40,787 nt of DNA from Microcystis aeruginosa Ma_SC_T_19800800_S464 (GTDB lineage: Bacteria; Cyanobacteriota; Cyanobacteriia; Cyanobacteriales; Microcystaceae): assembly GCA_007095785.1 (NCBI GenBank), contig SFBL01000023.1, positions 1 to 40,787 on the forward strand, in the 5' to 3' direction. Below, in pieces: positions 17,277 to 26,968 of this stretch (its first letter is position 1; each line of letters opens with the position of its first letter). A program made the translations under genes and the position numbers. The notes beneath the pieces were generated by a model. It was not told where the DNA came from. It made no database searches and saw nothing but the letters and a program-made list of their open reading frames with translations.

Positions 17277-19280
17277 ATGACCGCTTTTCAACTACAAGCA
17301 CCCTTTCAACCCACCGGGGATCAACCGGCAGCGATCGATAAATTAGTAGATTCCCTGCAAAACCAGCATCGTTTCCAAACTCTCCTAGGGGCAACCGGTA
17401 CCGGCAAAACCTTCACCATTGCCGCTGTGATCGAGAAAATTGGCAGGCCTACCCTTGTCCTAGCTCATAATAAGACCCTGGCTGCCCAATTATGTAACGA
17501 ATTGCGGCAATTTTTCCCTAATAACGCCGTGGAATACTTTATCAGCTATTACGACTACTATCAACCGGAGGCTTATATTCCCGTCAGCGATACCTACATC
17601 GAAAAGAGTTCTTCGATTAATGATGAGATCGATATGCTGCGCCATTCAGCCACGCGATCGCTGTTTGAACGCAGGGATGTGATCGTCGTCGCTTCCATTA
17701 GTTGTATTTATGGTTTGGGAATGCCGGCGGAATACCTGAAAGCGGCGATTTCCTTAACAGTTGGTCAAGAGTTCGACCAAAGGCAATTATTACGCGCTTT
17801 GGTATCAGTGCAGTACAATCGCAATGATTTGGAGTTAACTCGCGGTCGTTTTCGTCTGAAGGGCGATATTTTGGAAATTGTTCCCGCTTACGAGGATCGG
17901 GTGATTAAAATTGATTTTTTTGGCGATGAGATTGAAAGTATTCGTTATCTCGATCCCCTGACGGGGGAAGTTTTGCAAAAATTAGAGCGAATTAGTATTT
18001 ATCCGGCCCGTCACTTTGTTACCCCAGAGGAACGTTTAGAGGTGGCCTGTCGGGATATTAAAACGGAGTTAGATAATCGTTTATTGGAGTTAGAAAAAGC
18101 GGGTAAATTACTGGAAGCGCAACGGTTGGATCAGCGGACTCGTTATGATTTAGAAATGTTGCAGGAAGTGGGTTATTGTAATGGCGTGGAAAATTATTCG
18201 CGGCATTTAGCGGGTAGATTAGCGGGGGAACCGCCGGAATGTTTGGTGGATTATTTTCCCCAAGATTGGTTATTAGTTGTCGATGAATCCCATGTCAGTG
18301 TGCCGCAGATTCGCGGGATGTATAATGGCGATCAATCACGAAAAAAAGTTTTGATCGATCACGGGTTTCGTTTACCCAGTGCTGCGGATAATCGTCCTTT
18401 GAAGTCGGAAGAATTTTGGCAGAAAGTTAATCAGTGTATTTTTGTTTCGGCCACTCCGGGAGATTGGGAATTAGAACAGTCAGAAAATCGCATTGTCGAA
18501 CAAATTATCCGACCGACGGGAGTTTTAGACCCGGAGATTTTTGTGCGACCAACCGAGGGACAAGTGGATGATTTATTAGGGGAAATTAAGGAGCGAGTGC
18601 GGTTAAATGAACGGGTTTTGATTACCACTTTAACTAAACGCATGGCCGAAGATTTAACCGAATACTTGCAAGAAAGGGGAATTAAAGTTAGATATCTACA
18701 TTCGGAAATTCAATCAATTCAACGGATTGAAATTATTCAAGACCTGCGAGAAGGGGTCTTTGACGTGCTGATCGGGGTGAATTTGCTTCGCGAGGGGTTA
18801 GACCTGCCGGAAGTGTCTTTGGTGGCGATTTTAGACGCAGATAAGGAAGGATTTTTAAGGGCTACCCGCTCTTTAATTCAAACTATTGGCCGGGCTGCTC
18901 GTCATATTCGCGGTCAGGCAATTCTTTACGGAGATAATCTCACTGATAGTATGATTAATGCGATCGAAGAAACCAAGAGACGGCGAGCTATTCAAGAGGA
19001 ATATAATCAAAAACATGGGATTATTCCGCAACCGATTGTTAAAAGGTCGAGTAATTCAATTTTGGCTTTTCTGGATATTTCCCGTCGCCTAAATTCCCAA
19101 CAATTAGAGCAGGTTTGTGAGAATATAGAAGAACTTTCTTTAGAACAAATTCCCGAGTTAATTCAACAACTAGAAGCGCAAATGAAAGAAGCTGCGAAAA
19201 ATCTAGAATTCGAGGCAGCGGCTAAATATCGCGATCGGATTAAGCAATTGCGAGATAAGTTATTAAATCATCTTAGATAA
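17277..19280 (+). CDS. uvrB: Excinuclease ABC subunit B
   Basis: 667 residues, the normal length. Walker A GATGTGKT at 38-45; the damage-sensing beta-hairpin [12 protein letters not shown]; the helicase motif II equivalent [21 protein letters not shown]; motif V/VI region [20 protein letters not shown] and QTIGRAARH; and a C-terminal UVR domain ([19 protein letters not shown]) that binds UvrC. UvrB accepts damaged DNA from UvrA and positions UvrC for incision in nucleotide excision repair. uvrA and uvrC are not present here. The stop is followed after 4 bp by an Rpn/DUF4351 gene that is probably co-transcribed. Confidence 0.97.
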   Translation: MTAFQLQAPFQPTGDQPAAIDKLVDSLQNQHRFQTLLGATGTGKTFTIAAVIEKIGRPTLVLAHNKTLAAQLCNELRQFFPNNAVEYFISYYDYYQPEAYIPVSDTYIEKSSSINDEIDMLRHSATRSLFERRDVIVVASISCIYGLGMPAEYLKAAISLTVGQEFDQRQLLRALVSVQYNRNDLELTRGRFRLKGDILEIVPAYEDRVIKIDFFGDEIESIRYLDPLTGEVLQKLERISIYPARHFVTPEERLEVACRDIKTELDNRLLELEKAGKLLEAQRLDQRTRYDLEMLQEVGYCNGVENYSRHLAGRLAGEPPECLVDYFPQDWLLVVDESHVSVPQIRGMYNGDQSRKKVLIDHGFRLPSAADNRPLKSEEFWQKVNQCIFVSATPGDWELEQSENRIVEQIIRPTGVLDPEIFVRPTEGQVDDLLGEIKERVRLNERVLITTLTKRMAEDLTEYLQERGIKVRYLHSEIQSIQRIEIIQDLREGVFDVLIGVNLLREGLDLPEVSLVAILDADKEGFLRATRSLIQTIGRAARHIRGQAILYGDNLTDSMINAIEETKRRRAIQEEYNQKHGIIPQPIVKRSSNSILAFLDISRRLNSQQLEQVCENIEELSLEQIPELIQQLEAQMKEAAKNLEFEAAAKYRDRIKQLRDKLLNHLR

Positions 19281-19284
19281 ACCT

Positions 19285-20280
19285 ATGACTAGATTTATTC
19301 ATGACCAGTTTGCTAAAGATTATCTCGAAGAATTATTATCTTCTCTGGGAGAAGTAAAATCTGCACGGGTTGTACGAGGAGAAGTACGAGAAATCGATGT
19401 CTGGTTTTCACCTCAGATTCTCGATAATAATCCGAGAGAACTGCTAGGATTACTGGGAAAAATGGCGATTAATCCCTGTTTATTTGAACCCTTTCGCAAT
19501 CCTGTCACTGCTACAGAAATTAGGACTTGTCTGTTAAAACTGTTGGAAGTGGAAGGAGAAATTAATCGTCGAGCAAATCGTCAGAAAACGAATGTTAACG
19601 ATGGGGAAATCCCCCGTCTCTGGATTTTGACTCCCACCGCTTCCTCACAACTGTTAGAAGGATTCGGAGCTAAATTAGATGAGGAGAATTGGGGGGAAGG
19701 TATTTATTTTTTGGCTCCCTCTTTACGCACGGCAATCACCGTTATCCATCAATTACCCCCAACAGAAGCAACTCTCTGGTTAAGAATTTTAGGCCGGGGA
19801 AAAGTACAAGCAAGGGCGATCGATGAGCTAGAATCGTTACCAGAGGATCATCCTTTTCGGGTAAATGCTCTAGAATTATTATTAAACTTGAGAACTTCTT
19901 TAACTAACGATCAAGAGCTTGAACAGGAGGACAGAGAGTTAATTATGAGATTATCACCTTTATACACTTCCCGTCTTCAGGAAGAACTAGATGCTGGCCG
20001 TCAACAGGGTCTTCAACAGGGTCTTCAACAGGGTCTTCAACAGGGTCTTCAACAGGGTCTTCAACAGGGTCTTCAACAGGGTCTTCAACAGGGTCTTCAA
20101 CAGGGTCTTCAACAGGGAGAACGTCTGGTGGTAGAAAATTTATTGAAAGCTCGTTTTGGTAATTTAGACCCAGATTTGTCCGTAATCATCGATCGCATTT
20201 TATTATTACCAGTGGAAGAGTTTACCCCTTTAATAATTAATTCATCTCGCACAGAATTAATTGCCCAATTTTCTAATTAA
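19285..20280 (+). CDS. Rpn/DUF4351-family protein with QQGL tandem-repeat linker
   Basis: 331 residues beginning MTRFIHDQFAKDYLEELLSS and VRGEVREIDVWFSP, the standard start of a cyanobacterial subfamily of Rpn-like proteins (PD-(D/E)XK-like; the EIDVWF acidic strand fits the nuclease core). Residues about 240-279 are nine perfect QQGL units plus a tenth, then a C-terminal domain (VENLLKARFGNLDPDLSVII) resembling DUF4351. The repeat is an uninterrupted in-frame 12-bp array, so copy-number change would lengthen the linker without a frameshift. Role unknown; relatives in enterobacteria are recombination-promoting nucleases. It begins 4 bp after uvrB. Confidence 0.75.
   Translation: MTRFIHDQFAKDYLEELLSSLGEVKSARVVRGEVREIDVWFSPQILDNNPRELLGLLGKMAINPCLFEPFRNPVTATEIRTCLLKLLEVEGEINRRANRQKTNVNDGEIPRLWILTPTASSQLLEGFGAKLDEENWGEGIYFLAPSLRTAITVIHQLPPTEATLWLRILGRGKVQARAIDELESLPEDHPFRVNALELLLNLRTSLTNDQELEQEDRELIMRLSPLYTSRLQEELDAGRQQGLQQGLQQGLQQGLQQGLQQGLQQGLQQGLQQGLQQGERLVVENLLKARFGNLDPDLSVIIDRILLLPVEEFTPLIINSSRTELIAQFSN
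20002..20121 (+). repeat. 12-bp perfect tandem repeat (VNTR), nine copies plus one degenerate
   Basis: The unit CAACAGGGTCTT occurs nine times without a mismatch from 20002 to 20109, followed by CAACAGGGAGAA. It encodes Gln-Gln-Gly-Leu in frame within the Rpn/DUF4351 gene. Perfect identity implies recent slippage or ongoing homogenisation. Confidence 0.97.
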
Positions 20281-20429
20281 AAGCATAACTCAATCCTTTG
20301 ATGATACTGGATTTTGAAATTGGCTGATTAACCAGAGCAGGCAATTTTCTGGGCAAATTCGGGGATATTGAGAATTGTTCTGGAACCAGCATCAGCTTTC
20401 TTGCTAATTTGTGGGCAATTAGCGGTAAT

Positions 20430-23309
20430 TTAACTCTGATGGCCTGAGAATAACTTTTCTAAAGCTTCCTTCAAGGTTGGTTCCATGACAATTTTATTTT
20501 GATAAGCAACTGTTACTCTAGCGATTGTCGGGACACTATTTTGGTCTGCCACTAGATACAAAGGTTCTACATAAAGCAGCGATTGTTCAATGGGAATAAT
20601 TAATAGGTGTCCTTGCAAAACTTTAGAACCGTCCCGATTCCAAAGGGAAATCTGTTGAGAAATATCTGGATCTTGGTTAATTAAAGCCTCAATTTGATTC
20701 GGTCCATATACTAACCTTTGTTTAGGAAATTGATAGAGTAATAACTTACCATACTCTCTATCATCTGAACGAGCTGCTAACCAAGCGATTAAATTTTGCC
20801 GACTAGAGGGAGTATAGGGATGGAGGAGAATAAATTCTTCTTTGTCGGCATCGGGCAGTTTCATGATTAAATAATAGGGTGATACAGCTTGGGGTTCCGT
20901 GCCGTAAATTTCTAGGGGAATTTCCCATTGATCCTCCCGATTATAAAAGACTTGCGGATCCGTCATGTGATAGGTTAATAATCTTTCCGCTTGGGTACTA
21001 AATAAATCTTCGGGATAACGGATATGACTGCGGATAGTTTTTGGCATTTCTGCTAAAGATTTAAAGAGATGAGGAAAGATTTTACTCCACGTCTGAATAA
21101 TTGGATCATTTTCATCGGCAACATAAAAATTCACCGTTCCATGATAGGCATCCACTACCACTTTCACCGAATTGCGAATATAGTTAAATTTATCTTTCCC
21201 TGGGTCAGAATAGGGATAGCGATCACTGATAGTATAAGCATCAATAATCCAATGTAATTTACTACTACTATCGCCCACATCTGCCGCTACTAAATAGGGG
21301 TTGCGATCATAATGTAAAAAAGGTGCAATAGTTTGCACGCGATTTTGTATATCACGACGCATTAATAAGCGAGTTTCAGGAGTAAAATCTTGGCTAAATA
21401 ACATTTGCCAATCCCGCAGATAAAGGGCAAATAGCCAACGTCTCCACCCCGTTCCCACTAGGATTCCTCCCTTACCATCGTAGGTATTATAGACATTTCC
21501 ATCCCCGCTAGGAAAATCCAATTCTTCTACGGTGGTGGGAGTCATCACATAATTATTAGTTAATTCCCCGTAGTAAATGCGGGGTTTACCAATGGGAATA
21601 CTATAATCAATTAATTCGCTAGAGGTTTGTAGCGCTCCTTCGTCTTTATTTGTACCGATATCTTTGACAAAATAGTAGGGTAAACCACCGGCAGCAACTA
21701 AATTAACTGGGGAAAGAGTGAACCCATAACCGTGGGTATAAACGAGATGTTTATTCACCCAGGTGTTAGCAGAAGTGGGAACCGCACTATAATCTAATTC
21801 TCTAGCGGCAATAATGGTCTGTTGTTTTTCAGATATTTGACGTTCCTCGATTTTTTCAGGCAATCCTACTCGTACCCGATAGCGATCGATATCAGCATCG
21901 GGGAATTTATAATATAAGCGAATTTGCTGTAATTGTCGGTTAGTTTCTAGCAGAGGTTTGGTGTCCCAAAGACGAATATTATCGATAGTTAGATGGTTTC
22001 TCTCTAAAACTTCGGCATTTAATTCGGCCTGTGGATCGAAAACTTGGGCATCAATTCTATCTAAGGAAAAAGCCGCTCTTGTAGATTGAATACTTCTCTC
22101 AATATAGGGTCTTTCTCTCACTAATTCATTCGGTTGTACGATTATTCTTTGTAATCCTCCACTGATAATTGTTCCACTTATCCAAACAATTAAATATAGA
22201 AATACAGGAACTAAGTAGGGGAAAAATACCAACTTTTTCTTAGTATTTTTGTATAACTTGCGACGGTCTTTTTTACCAAATAATGCTTTTTCTCCTAACC
22301 ATATAGAGGTTATTCCTGCAATAATTGCCAGAATAATTTCAATAAATTGACCAACATGAACATCGATATAACCCGCACCATAAACTACTCCTTCGGGAGA
22401 GTAAAGTAGCAGGTAACGCTGAATAATATGGTGTAATACTAGCAGCCCCATTAACCCACTCCACAGGGCGTATAAATGACGCAGTTGCGGACGGGAAAAC
22501 CCCAGAAATGTTCCCTGAGAAAGACTATCACCCGAAAAAAGATAGGTTAAACTAACAGCAAAAAGAGTATATATTCCCACACCACTGAGCCATAATTCTA
22601 GTAACTGCCACAGGGGTAATTGAAATATATAAAAACCTAAATCATTCCCGTATTGAGGATCGTTAATATTGAAAGGAACACCATAAAAATATTTTAAAAA
22701 GTTCGCCCACTTCCCGGCAATAATAAAAGATAGCATTATAGTGAATACTATAGATATTATTCGCAAAAAGTACTCGGTTTTAATTAATAATCCCAAGACT
22801 AAAAGAGCGATAATTACCCCTTGCCAAAGATTACTGGAAATATCGGTTAATACTTGCCTAATCCAAACTATTTGCAGAGGAGAACTTAGGGAAGAACTAA
22901 GGTTAGGGAGATTAAAATCTGGTGTCCAGAGACTGAGGGCTAGTTTACTGTAATACAATAACATTGACCCAATCCAAGCTCCAATTCCCGTTGTGATAAT
23001 CAAAAGGCCGAGTAAATTAATACTAGGAGATTGAGGACTAAGAGGATAACTATCTTCTTTGGGTTTTTGCCAACGAAAACGCTGGGCTAAACGTAAATTA
23101 GTAAAGATAAAAAGTAGAGAAAGAATCGCACTTCCCCAACCTAATCCCAGTTGCCAAGATAATTGCTTCAGGAAAGTGTTTAAATAACCCATCTCGGTAA
23201 ACCAGAGGCTATTGGCCACCACTAACACCCCCAACTCCCCGATCACAAGGCAGCCGAGAAACAGTAAAATAGGTTTAGCAATCGAGCTTCGGTTATGTCT
23301 GATCAGCAT
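20430..23309 (-). CDS. UPF0182 family large membrane protein
   Basis: 959 residues. The N-terminal third has about seven membrane segments (first: SIAKPILLFLGCLVIGELGVLVVANSLW, then the conserved FTEMGYLNTFLKQLSWQ). A large soluble, presumably extracytoplasmic part follows, with RPYIERSIQSTRAAFSLDRI, YTHGYGFTLSPVN and LYYKFPDADIDRYRV, conserved in COG1615/UPF0182 proteins of cyanobacteria and actinobacteria. Function is not established. It starts at the ATG at 23309, 135 bp downstream of the GHL10-type gene. Past the TAA stop at 20430-20432 the same frame stays open for 33 more codons (see findings). It converges with the Rpn gene. Confidence 0.92.
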   Translation of the reverse strand: MLIRHNRSSIAKPILLFLGCLVIGELGVLVVANSLWFTEMGYLNTFLKQLSWQLGLGWGSAILSLLFIFTNLRLAQRFRWQKPKEDSYPLSPQSPSINLLGLLIITTGIGAWIGSMLLYYSKLALSLWTPDFNLPNLSSSLSSPLQIVWIRQVLTDISSNLWQGVIIALLVLGLLIKTEYFLRIISIVFTIMLSFIIAGKWANFLKYFYGVPFNINDPQYGNDLGFYIFQLPLWQLLELWLSGVGIYTLFAVSLTYLFSGDSLSQGTFLGFSRPQLRHLYALWSGLMGLLVLHHIIQRYLLLYSPEGVVYGAGYIDVHVGQFIEIILAIIAGITSIWLGEKALFGKKDRRKLYKNTKKKLVFFPYLVPVFLYLIVWISGTIISGGLQRIIVQPNELVRERPYIERSIQSTRAAFSLDRIDAQVFDPQAELNAEVLERNHLTIDNIRLWDTKPLLETNRQLQQIRLYYKFPDADIDRYRVRVGLPEKIEERQISEKQQTIIAARELDYSAVPTSANTWVNKHLVYTHGYGFTLSPVNLVAAGGLPYYFVKDIGTNKDEGALQTSSELIDYSIPIGKPRIYYGELTNNYVMTPTTVEELDFPSGDGNVYNTYDGKGGILVGTGWRRWLFALYLRDWQMLFSQDFTPETRLLMRRDIQNRVQTIAPFLHYDRNPYLVAADVGDSSSKLHWIIDAYTISDRYPYSDPGKDKFNYIRNSVKVVVDAYHGTVNFYVADENDPIIQTWSKIFPHLFKSLAEMPKTIRSHIRYPEDLFSTQAERLLTYHMTDPQVFYNREDQWEIPLEIYGTEPQAVSPYYLIMKLPDADKEEFILLHPYTPSSRQNLIAWLAARSDDREYGKLLLYQFPKQRLVYGPNQIEALINQDPDISQQISLWNRDGSKVLQGHLLIIPIEQSLLYVEPLYLVADQNSVPTIARVTVAYQNKIVMEPTLKEALEKLFSGHQS

Positions 23310-23444
23310 AAATAAAGTGATAAGGGAGAGTCTTTTTTTATTCTAGCGATTTTAGTTTCTCCCTGCTGCTTTTTCTTAATTTAAAGATAAACTTAAGAAA
23401 CTATAGCCAGGTTAGGGCGATAATTTCGCTTAAAGTCAGCCATT

Positions 23445-24671
23445 TTAGCTAGGATTAGCAGACTGGAGTATTTCCCGAAAAATCCTGCGTCGATAGGAAG
23501 GAGATTCATTGCTGATATTCCATAAAGTTTCGTAGAAAAAGAAAGAAACACCAAAATTTTGTTGTCTCGATTTTTCCACTTGTTGAGTAATATTAACCAT
23601 CGGAATCGGACGACCTTTTAAACCAGATAAAATCCCAATAGCCACGGGGATAGATTCTCTAGCTTGCTGTAATTCTGGTTGCGATAATTCCCAGTCAAAG
23701 GCGTTCATATCAGTTCGATACACTTGTACTATTAACTCATCAATCAAGTTTTTTTCTTGCCATTTTTGCCAATCTAAAAGATAGGATTCTAGGGAGAAAG
23801 TGTAGGGATTAGGAGATAGGGAAATAATCGCTGTAGGTTGGCGCTTTTTAATCGTCTGGGCTAAACTATTCATATAGTCAGTAATTTTATCGGCCCGCCA
23901 TTGAATCCATGCTTTATCTTGGTAATCTTGCGGTGGTAATTGTCCCGAATGTTCCCTTTGATAGAGTTTAATCGTGGTTTCATCATAGCCAAAATCGGCG
24001 GGATAACCAAAATGATCATCAAACTGAATTCCTTCTATATCGTAGTTAGTAATAATCTCGCTGACTAAATCCGTAATAAAGTTTTTTACTTGCGGATGTA
24101 AGGGATTTAACCACACCCGTTGATGCACTTTTCCTTCCCACCAAATCACACTTTTATCCTGTCTTTGGGTTAACCAATCGGGATGTCGTTTTGCTAATTC
24201 TGAATCCGCAGGAGCCATAAAACCAAATTCAAACCAGGGAATAATTCTTAATTTTTTCCGATGACCTTGGCTAATTATTTCCGCTAAAAAGTCGCGATTT
24301 TTTAAAGATTCATGGGGATCGATCGCTCGTCCCGTCACTTTTTCTGCTACCCTAGAAGGATAGAGTGTATAACCCCAATTCCAGACCGTGGGATAAATAG
24401 TGTTAAAGTTTAAATCGGCCAACCTATCAAGGGCATCTTTTAGGATTTCTGGTTTAAATAATACCTCACTATCGATATTAGTTAACCAAACTCCACGAAT
24501 TTCGGGTTTTTCTTGGGTTTTATTGGTGGATTGTGCGGGAAAATTAAAGGTTATCGTCATGATACAAGCAAAGATAATTAAAAATATTAACCAGCTTATT
24601 TTTCCGTATCTTTGACTATAAATAACCAAACTATCGGCGAAATTATTAAAAGTTTTACTGATTCTATTCAT
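23445..24671 (-). CDS. GHL10-type glycoside hydrolase-like protein
   Basis: 408 residues with an N-terminal membrane anchor or signal segment (ISWLIFLIIFACIMTITF). The catalytic TIM-barrel-like domain starts EIRGVWLTNIDSEVLF and has LNFNTIYPTVWNWGYTLYPS, IPWFEFGFMAP, VWLNPLHPQVKNFI, YDIEGIQFDDHFGYP and SLSPNPYTFS. These match the bacterial GHL10/DUF187 (YddW-like) family, the members of which are exported enzymes or binding proteins for cell-wall glycans. IEGIQFDDH holds the likely catalytic acid pair. Substrate unknown. A perfect palindromic repeat separates it from the upstream permease gene, 83 bp away. Confidence 0.85.
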   Translation of the reverse strand: MNRISKTFNNFADSLVIYSQRYGKISWLIFLIIFACIMTITFNFPAQSTNKTQEKPEIRGVWLTNIDSEVLFKPEILKDALDRLADLNFNTIYPTVWNWGYTLYPSRVAEKVTGRAIDPHESLKNRDFLAEIISQGHRKKLRIIPWFEFGFMAPADSELAKRHPDWLTQRQDKSVIWWEGKVHQRVWLNPLHPQVKNFITDLVSEIITNYDIEGIQFDDHFGYPADFGYDETTIKLYQREHSGQLPPQDYQDKAWIQWRADKITDYMNSLAQTIKKRQPTAIISLSPNPYTFSLESYLLDWQKWQEKNLIDELIVQVYRTDMNAFDWELSQPELQQARESIPVAIGILSGLKGRPIPMVNITQQVEKSRQQNFGVSFFFYETLWNISNESPSYRRRIFREILQSANPS

Positions 24672-24708
24672 AACGGGAAGTGGAGAAGTGGGGAAGTGGG
24701 GAGACTTT

Positions 24709-24734
24709 TCAGTTATCAGTGAAGTGATAACTGA
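24709..24734. repeat. Perfect 10-bp palindrome with 6-nt loop
   Basis: TCAGTTATCA (24709-24718), loop GTGAAG, TGATAACTGA (24725-24734). It is preceded by a G-rich AGTGGGGAAGTGGGGAGAC tract. No T-run follows on either strand. The TTATCAGT type is a common dispersed repeat in cyanobacterial intergenic DNA. It sits between the permease stop and the GHL10 start and could form an RNA hairpin that changes downstream expression. Confidence 0.6.
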
Positions 24735-24754
24735 TAATGGCTAAAATCACTAAA

Positions 24755-25882
24755 TTATCTCTCTAAATTGCGAGGATCTAGGGCATCGCGTAAACCATCA
24801 CCGAGTAAATTAAAAGCTAAAACGGTGAGAATAATTAACAACGCAGGTGGCCAAATTAACCAGGGTTGTAGAACAATAATTGAGGCATTGGTAGCCAAAG
24901 AAAGCATATTTCCCCAACTAGGATCCGGTTGTTGAATTCCCAAACCAATTAAACTTAAAACCGATTCGGCCACGATAAACCCCGGCACGGCTAACGTAGC
25001 AGAAATAATGATATAACTGGCAGTTTGGGGTAGAACATGACGCAGAATAATATAAAGGGGTTTTGCTCCCATAGCTTTAGCGGCCTGAATAAATTCCTGT
25101 TCTTTCAGGGATAAAACTTGACCGCGAATTACCCGCGCTAATCCTGACCAACTGATAAAAGAAGTAATCAGGACGATTAATAAAAAGCGTTGAGTGCTGG
25201 TTAATCCTGCGGGTAAAACTGCCGCCAGAGCTACGAGTAAATATATGCCGGGGATAGTCATTAAAACTTCCACAAAACGCATTAAAATCGCATCTAACCA
25301 ACCGCCAAAATAGCCAGAAACGCCACCGACAAATAAACCGATAGGGAAAGAAATTAAAATCCCCACCAAACCGATAAATAAACTAATTCTGCCTCCGAAA
25401 ATCAAGCGACTAAAACTATCGCGTCCTGATTCGTCAGTTCCCAATATATTGATTCTACCATCGCCGATGACTCCGAACAGATGGATATCAAAAGGGATAC
25501 CAGGGAATAAAGTTACTTCCTGCCATTTTGGTGGCAAAGGTAGCCGAATTTGACCTAAATTATAGGTTTCACCCTTAACCAAGAGACGTAGCGGCAAGGG
25601 TTTGTTAAAATCTCTAATTAGCTTCCGCTCACCAGTTTCTATATTAATAGCACTTTGAGTGGTGGGATAGACGTGGGGGCCAATCCACTCACCCTTGTTA
25701 CTTCCCGACTGCGAGCGCCAAAAGATTTGGGTGGGAGGGAGGAGAGACTGACCGGGTTGGGAGGAGTAGGGAGAGTAGGGAGCGACAAAATCCGCCGCAA
25801 TTACGCTTAAATAGAAGATTAACAGCAAAATTGCTCCCCAACGGGCGAGAGGATTATCTTTTAGTTTGTGCCACCAGTCCAT
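24755..25882 (-). CDS. OppC/DppC-type ABC transporter permease
   Basis: 375 residues. It has the family N-terminal NPLARWGAILLLIFYLSVIAADF helix, a periplasmic loop of about 100 residues (longer than in small DppC proteins), the HLFGVIGDGR / LGTDESGRDSFSRLIFGGR signature, five further membrane helices and the EAA loop EQEFIQAAKAMGAKPLYIILRH that contacts the ATPase. It ends LLGDGLRDALDPRNLER, typical of DppC/OppC. Substrate could be a peptide, nickel or an oligosaccharide. No partner permease, ATPase or binding protein is encoded nearby, so the rest of the transporter must lie elsewhere. Confidence 0.9.
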   Translation of the reverse strand: MDWWHKLKDNPLARWGAILLLIFYLSVIAADFVAPYSPYSSQPGQSLLPPTQIFWRSQSGSNKGEWIGPHVYPTTQSAINIETGERKLIRDFNKPLPLRLLVKGETYNLGQIRLPLPPKWQEVTLFPGIPFDIHLFGVIGDGRINILGTDESGRDSFSRLIFGGRISLFIGLVGILISFPIGLFVGGVSGYFGGWLDAILMRFVEVLMTIPGIYLLVALAAVLPAGLTSTQRFLLIVLITSFISWSGLARVIRGQVLSLKEQEFIQAAKAMGAKPLYIILRHVLPQTASYIIISATLAVPGFIVAESVLSLIGLGIQQPDPSWGNMLSLATNASIIVLQPWLIWPPALLIILTVLAFNLLGDGLRDALDPRNLER

Positions 25883-25966
25883 AGGCGATTAGGTCAATAG
25901 GAGAGTTAATCTTTATTTTGCTAGTTTGATTGCTACAATTCATCATACCAACAAAAAAGCTGTCTA

Positions 25967-26902
25967 ATGTTTATTAATCCCCTTGTTTATGAAAAATCTT
26001 CTGTCTATCGTCAAGATTTTGAGACAGCGCAACCGTTTAAGCATTTGGTCATCGATAATTTTTTAGTTAGGGAGCAAGCGCAAATTTTGCTGGAAAATTT
26101 TCCGAGTTTTAATCCGCAAAAAGCCATTAGTGAGTTAGGAAAAGTTGGCGGAAAGGCGGTTAATGAGGATTTAATTGGTTTAGGGGGTGTTTATCAACAG
26201 TTTGGCCGCTACGTTCAAACTCAAGAGTTTTTAGAGTTAATTTCCCAATTAACTGGTATCGATAATTTAATTCCAGACCCTAGTTTTTATGGGGGTGGAA
26301 CCCACGAAAATTTACACGGTCAAGAATTAGACCCTCACATTGATTTTAACCTTGATGAGCGTCATTGGTATCATCGCCGCTTGAATTTATTAATCTATTT
26401 AAATCCCCAATGGCAAGCAGATTGGGGAGGGAATCTAGAGTTACATTCCAATCCTCGTCAACCGGAAGAAAATAAGATTAAATCTTTTGTACCTATCTTT
26501 AATCGTTCTCTTATTTTTGAAACCAATGAATATTCATGGCATGGATTTTCTCAGATTAATTTACCAGAAAATCAACGGCATTTATCCCGGAAATCTCTGT
26601 CTATCTATCTCTATAGCAAAGAACGTCCTATCGAAGAATTATCCCCATCTCATACAACTTTTTACATCCCGCGCCCGCTGCCAGAAAATATTCAACCCCA
26701 TCAAGTTTTAAGCCCAGAAGATTACCAACAAATTAAAATTTTACTGAAAAGACGGGATGATTTAATTCGTTTTTATCAAGATAGAGAACTAAAAGAATCT
26801 CAGGATTTAGTTAGTTTAAAATCCCATATTAAACGCTATCTATCCCTCCAATATCCTCGCCTATGGAAAGTGATTAAAAGTTTACCCCGTTGGCAAAAGT
26901 GA
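25967..26902 (+). CDS. 2-oxoglutarate/Fe(II)-dependent oxygenase (prolyl-4-hydroxylase-like)
   Basis: 311 residues. Iron ligands appear as HxD in LDPHIDFNLDERHWYHRRLN and a distal His in NEYSWHGFSQI; LNLLIYLNPQWQADWGGNLELH is the conserved jelly-roll core, and the RK of HLSRKSLSIYLYS fits the 2OG-binding basic residue. The first 60 residues include FKHLVIDNFLVREQAQILLENFP, usual in this family. Members hydroxylate proline in proteins or small molecules and sugars; no specific substrate is indicated. Transcribed divergently from the permease gene (84-bp gap) and convergent with the phosphoketolase-like gene. Confidence 0.85.
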   Translation: MFINPLVYEKSSVYRQDFETAQPFKHLVIDNFLVREQAQILLENFPSFNPQKAISELGKVGGKAVNEDLIGLGGVYQQFGRYVQTQEFLELISQLTGIDNLIPDPSFYGGGTHENLHGQELDPHIDFNLDERHWYHRRLNLLIYLNPQWQADWGGNLELHSNPRQPEENKIKSFVPIFNRSLIFETNEYSWHGFSQINLPENQRHLSRKSLSIYLYSKERPIEELSPSHTTFYIPRPLPENIQPHQVLSPEDYQQIKILLKRRDDLIRFYQDRELKESQDLVSLKSHIKRYLSLQYPRLWKVIKSLPRWQK

Positions 26903-26906
26903 CCTG

Positions 26907-26943
26907 AAAAAAATCCCTACTTTCCAATCAGAGAGAGTAGGGA
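26907..26943 (-). terminator. Rho-independent terminator of the phosphoketolase-like gene
   Basis: On the minus strand TCCCTACT (26936-26943) and AGTAGGGA (26914-26921) form a perfect 8-bp stem followed by TTTTTTT (26907-26913). It starts 26 bp past the stop of the phosphoketolase-like gene, and also lies right behind the oxygenase stop on the other strand. Confidence 0.85.
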
Positions 26944-26968
26944 ATAATCAAAAAAACTAACTGGGAAA

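Noticed and set aside
20002-20121. CRISPR array
   Set aside because: The repeats are contiguous 12-bp units with no spacers and lie within a coding frame.
19285-20280. Flagellar assembly protein H or transposase label for the QQGL-repeat protein
   Set aside because: Those are common mislabels caused by the low-complexity linker; the N- and C-terminal motifs fit the Rpn/DUF4351 group.
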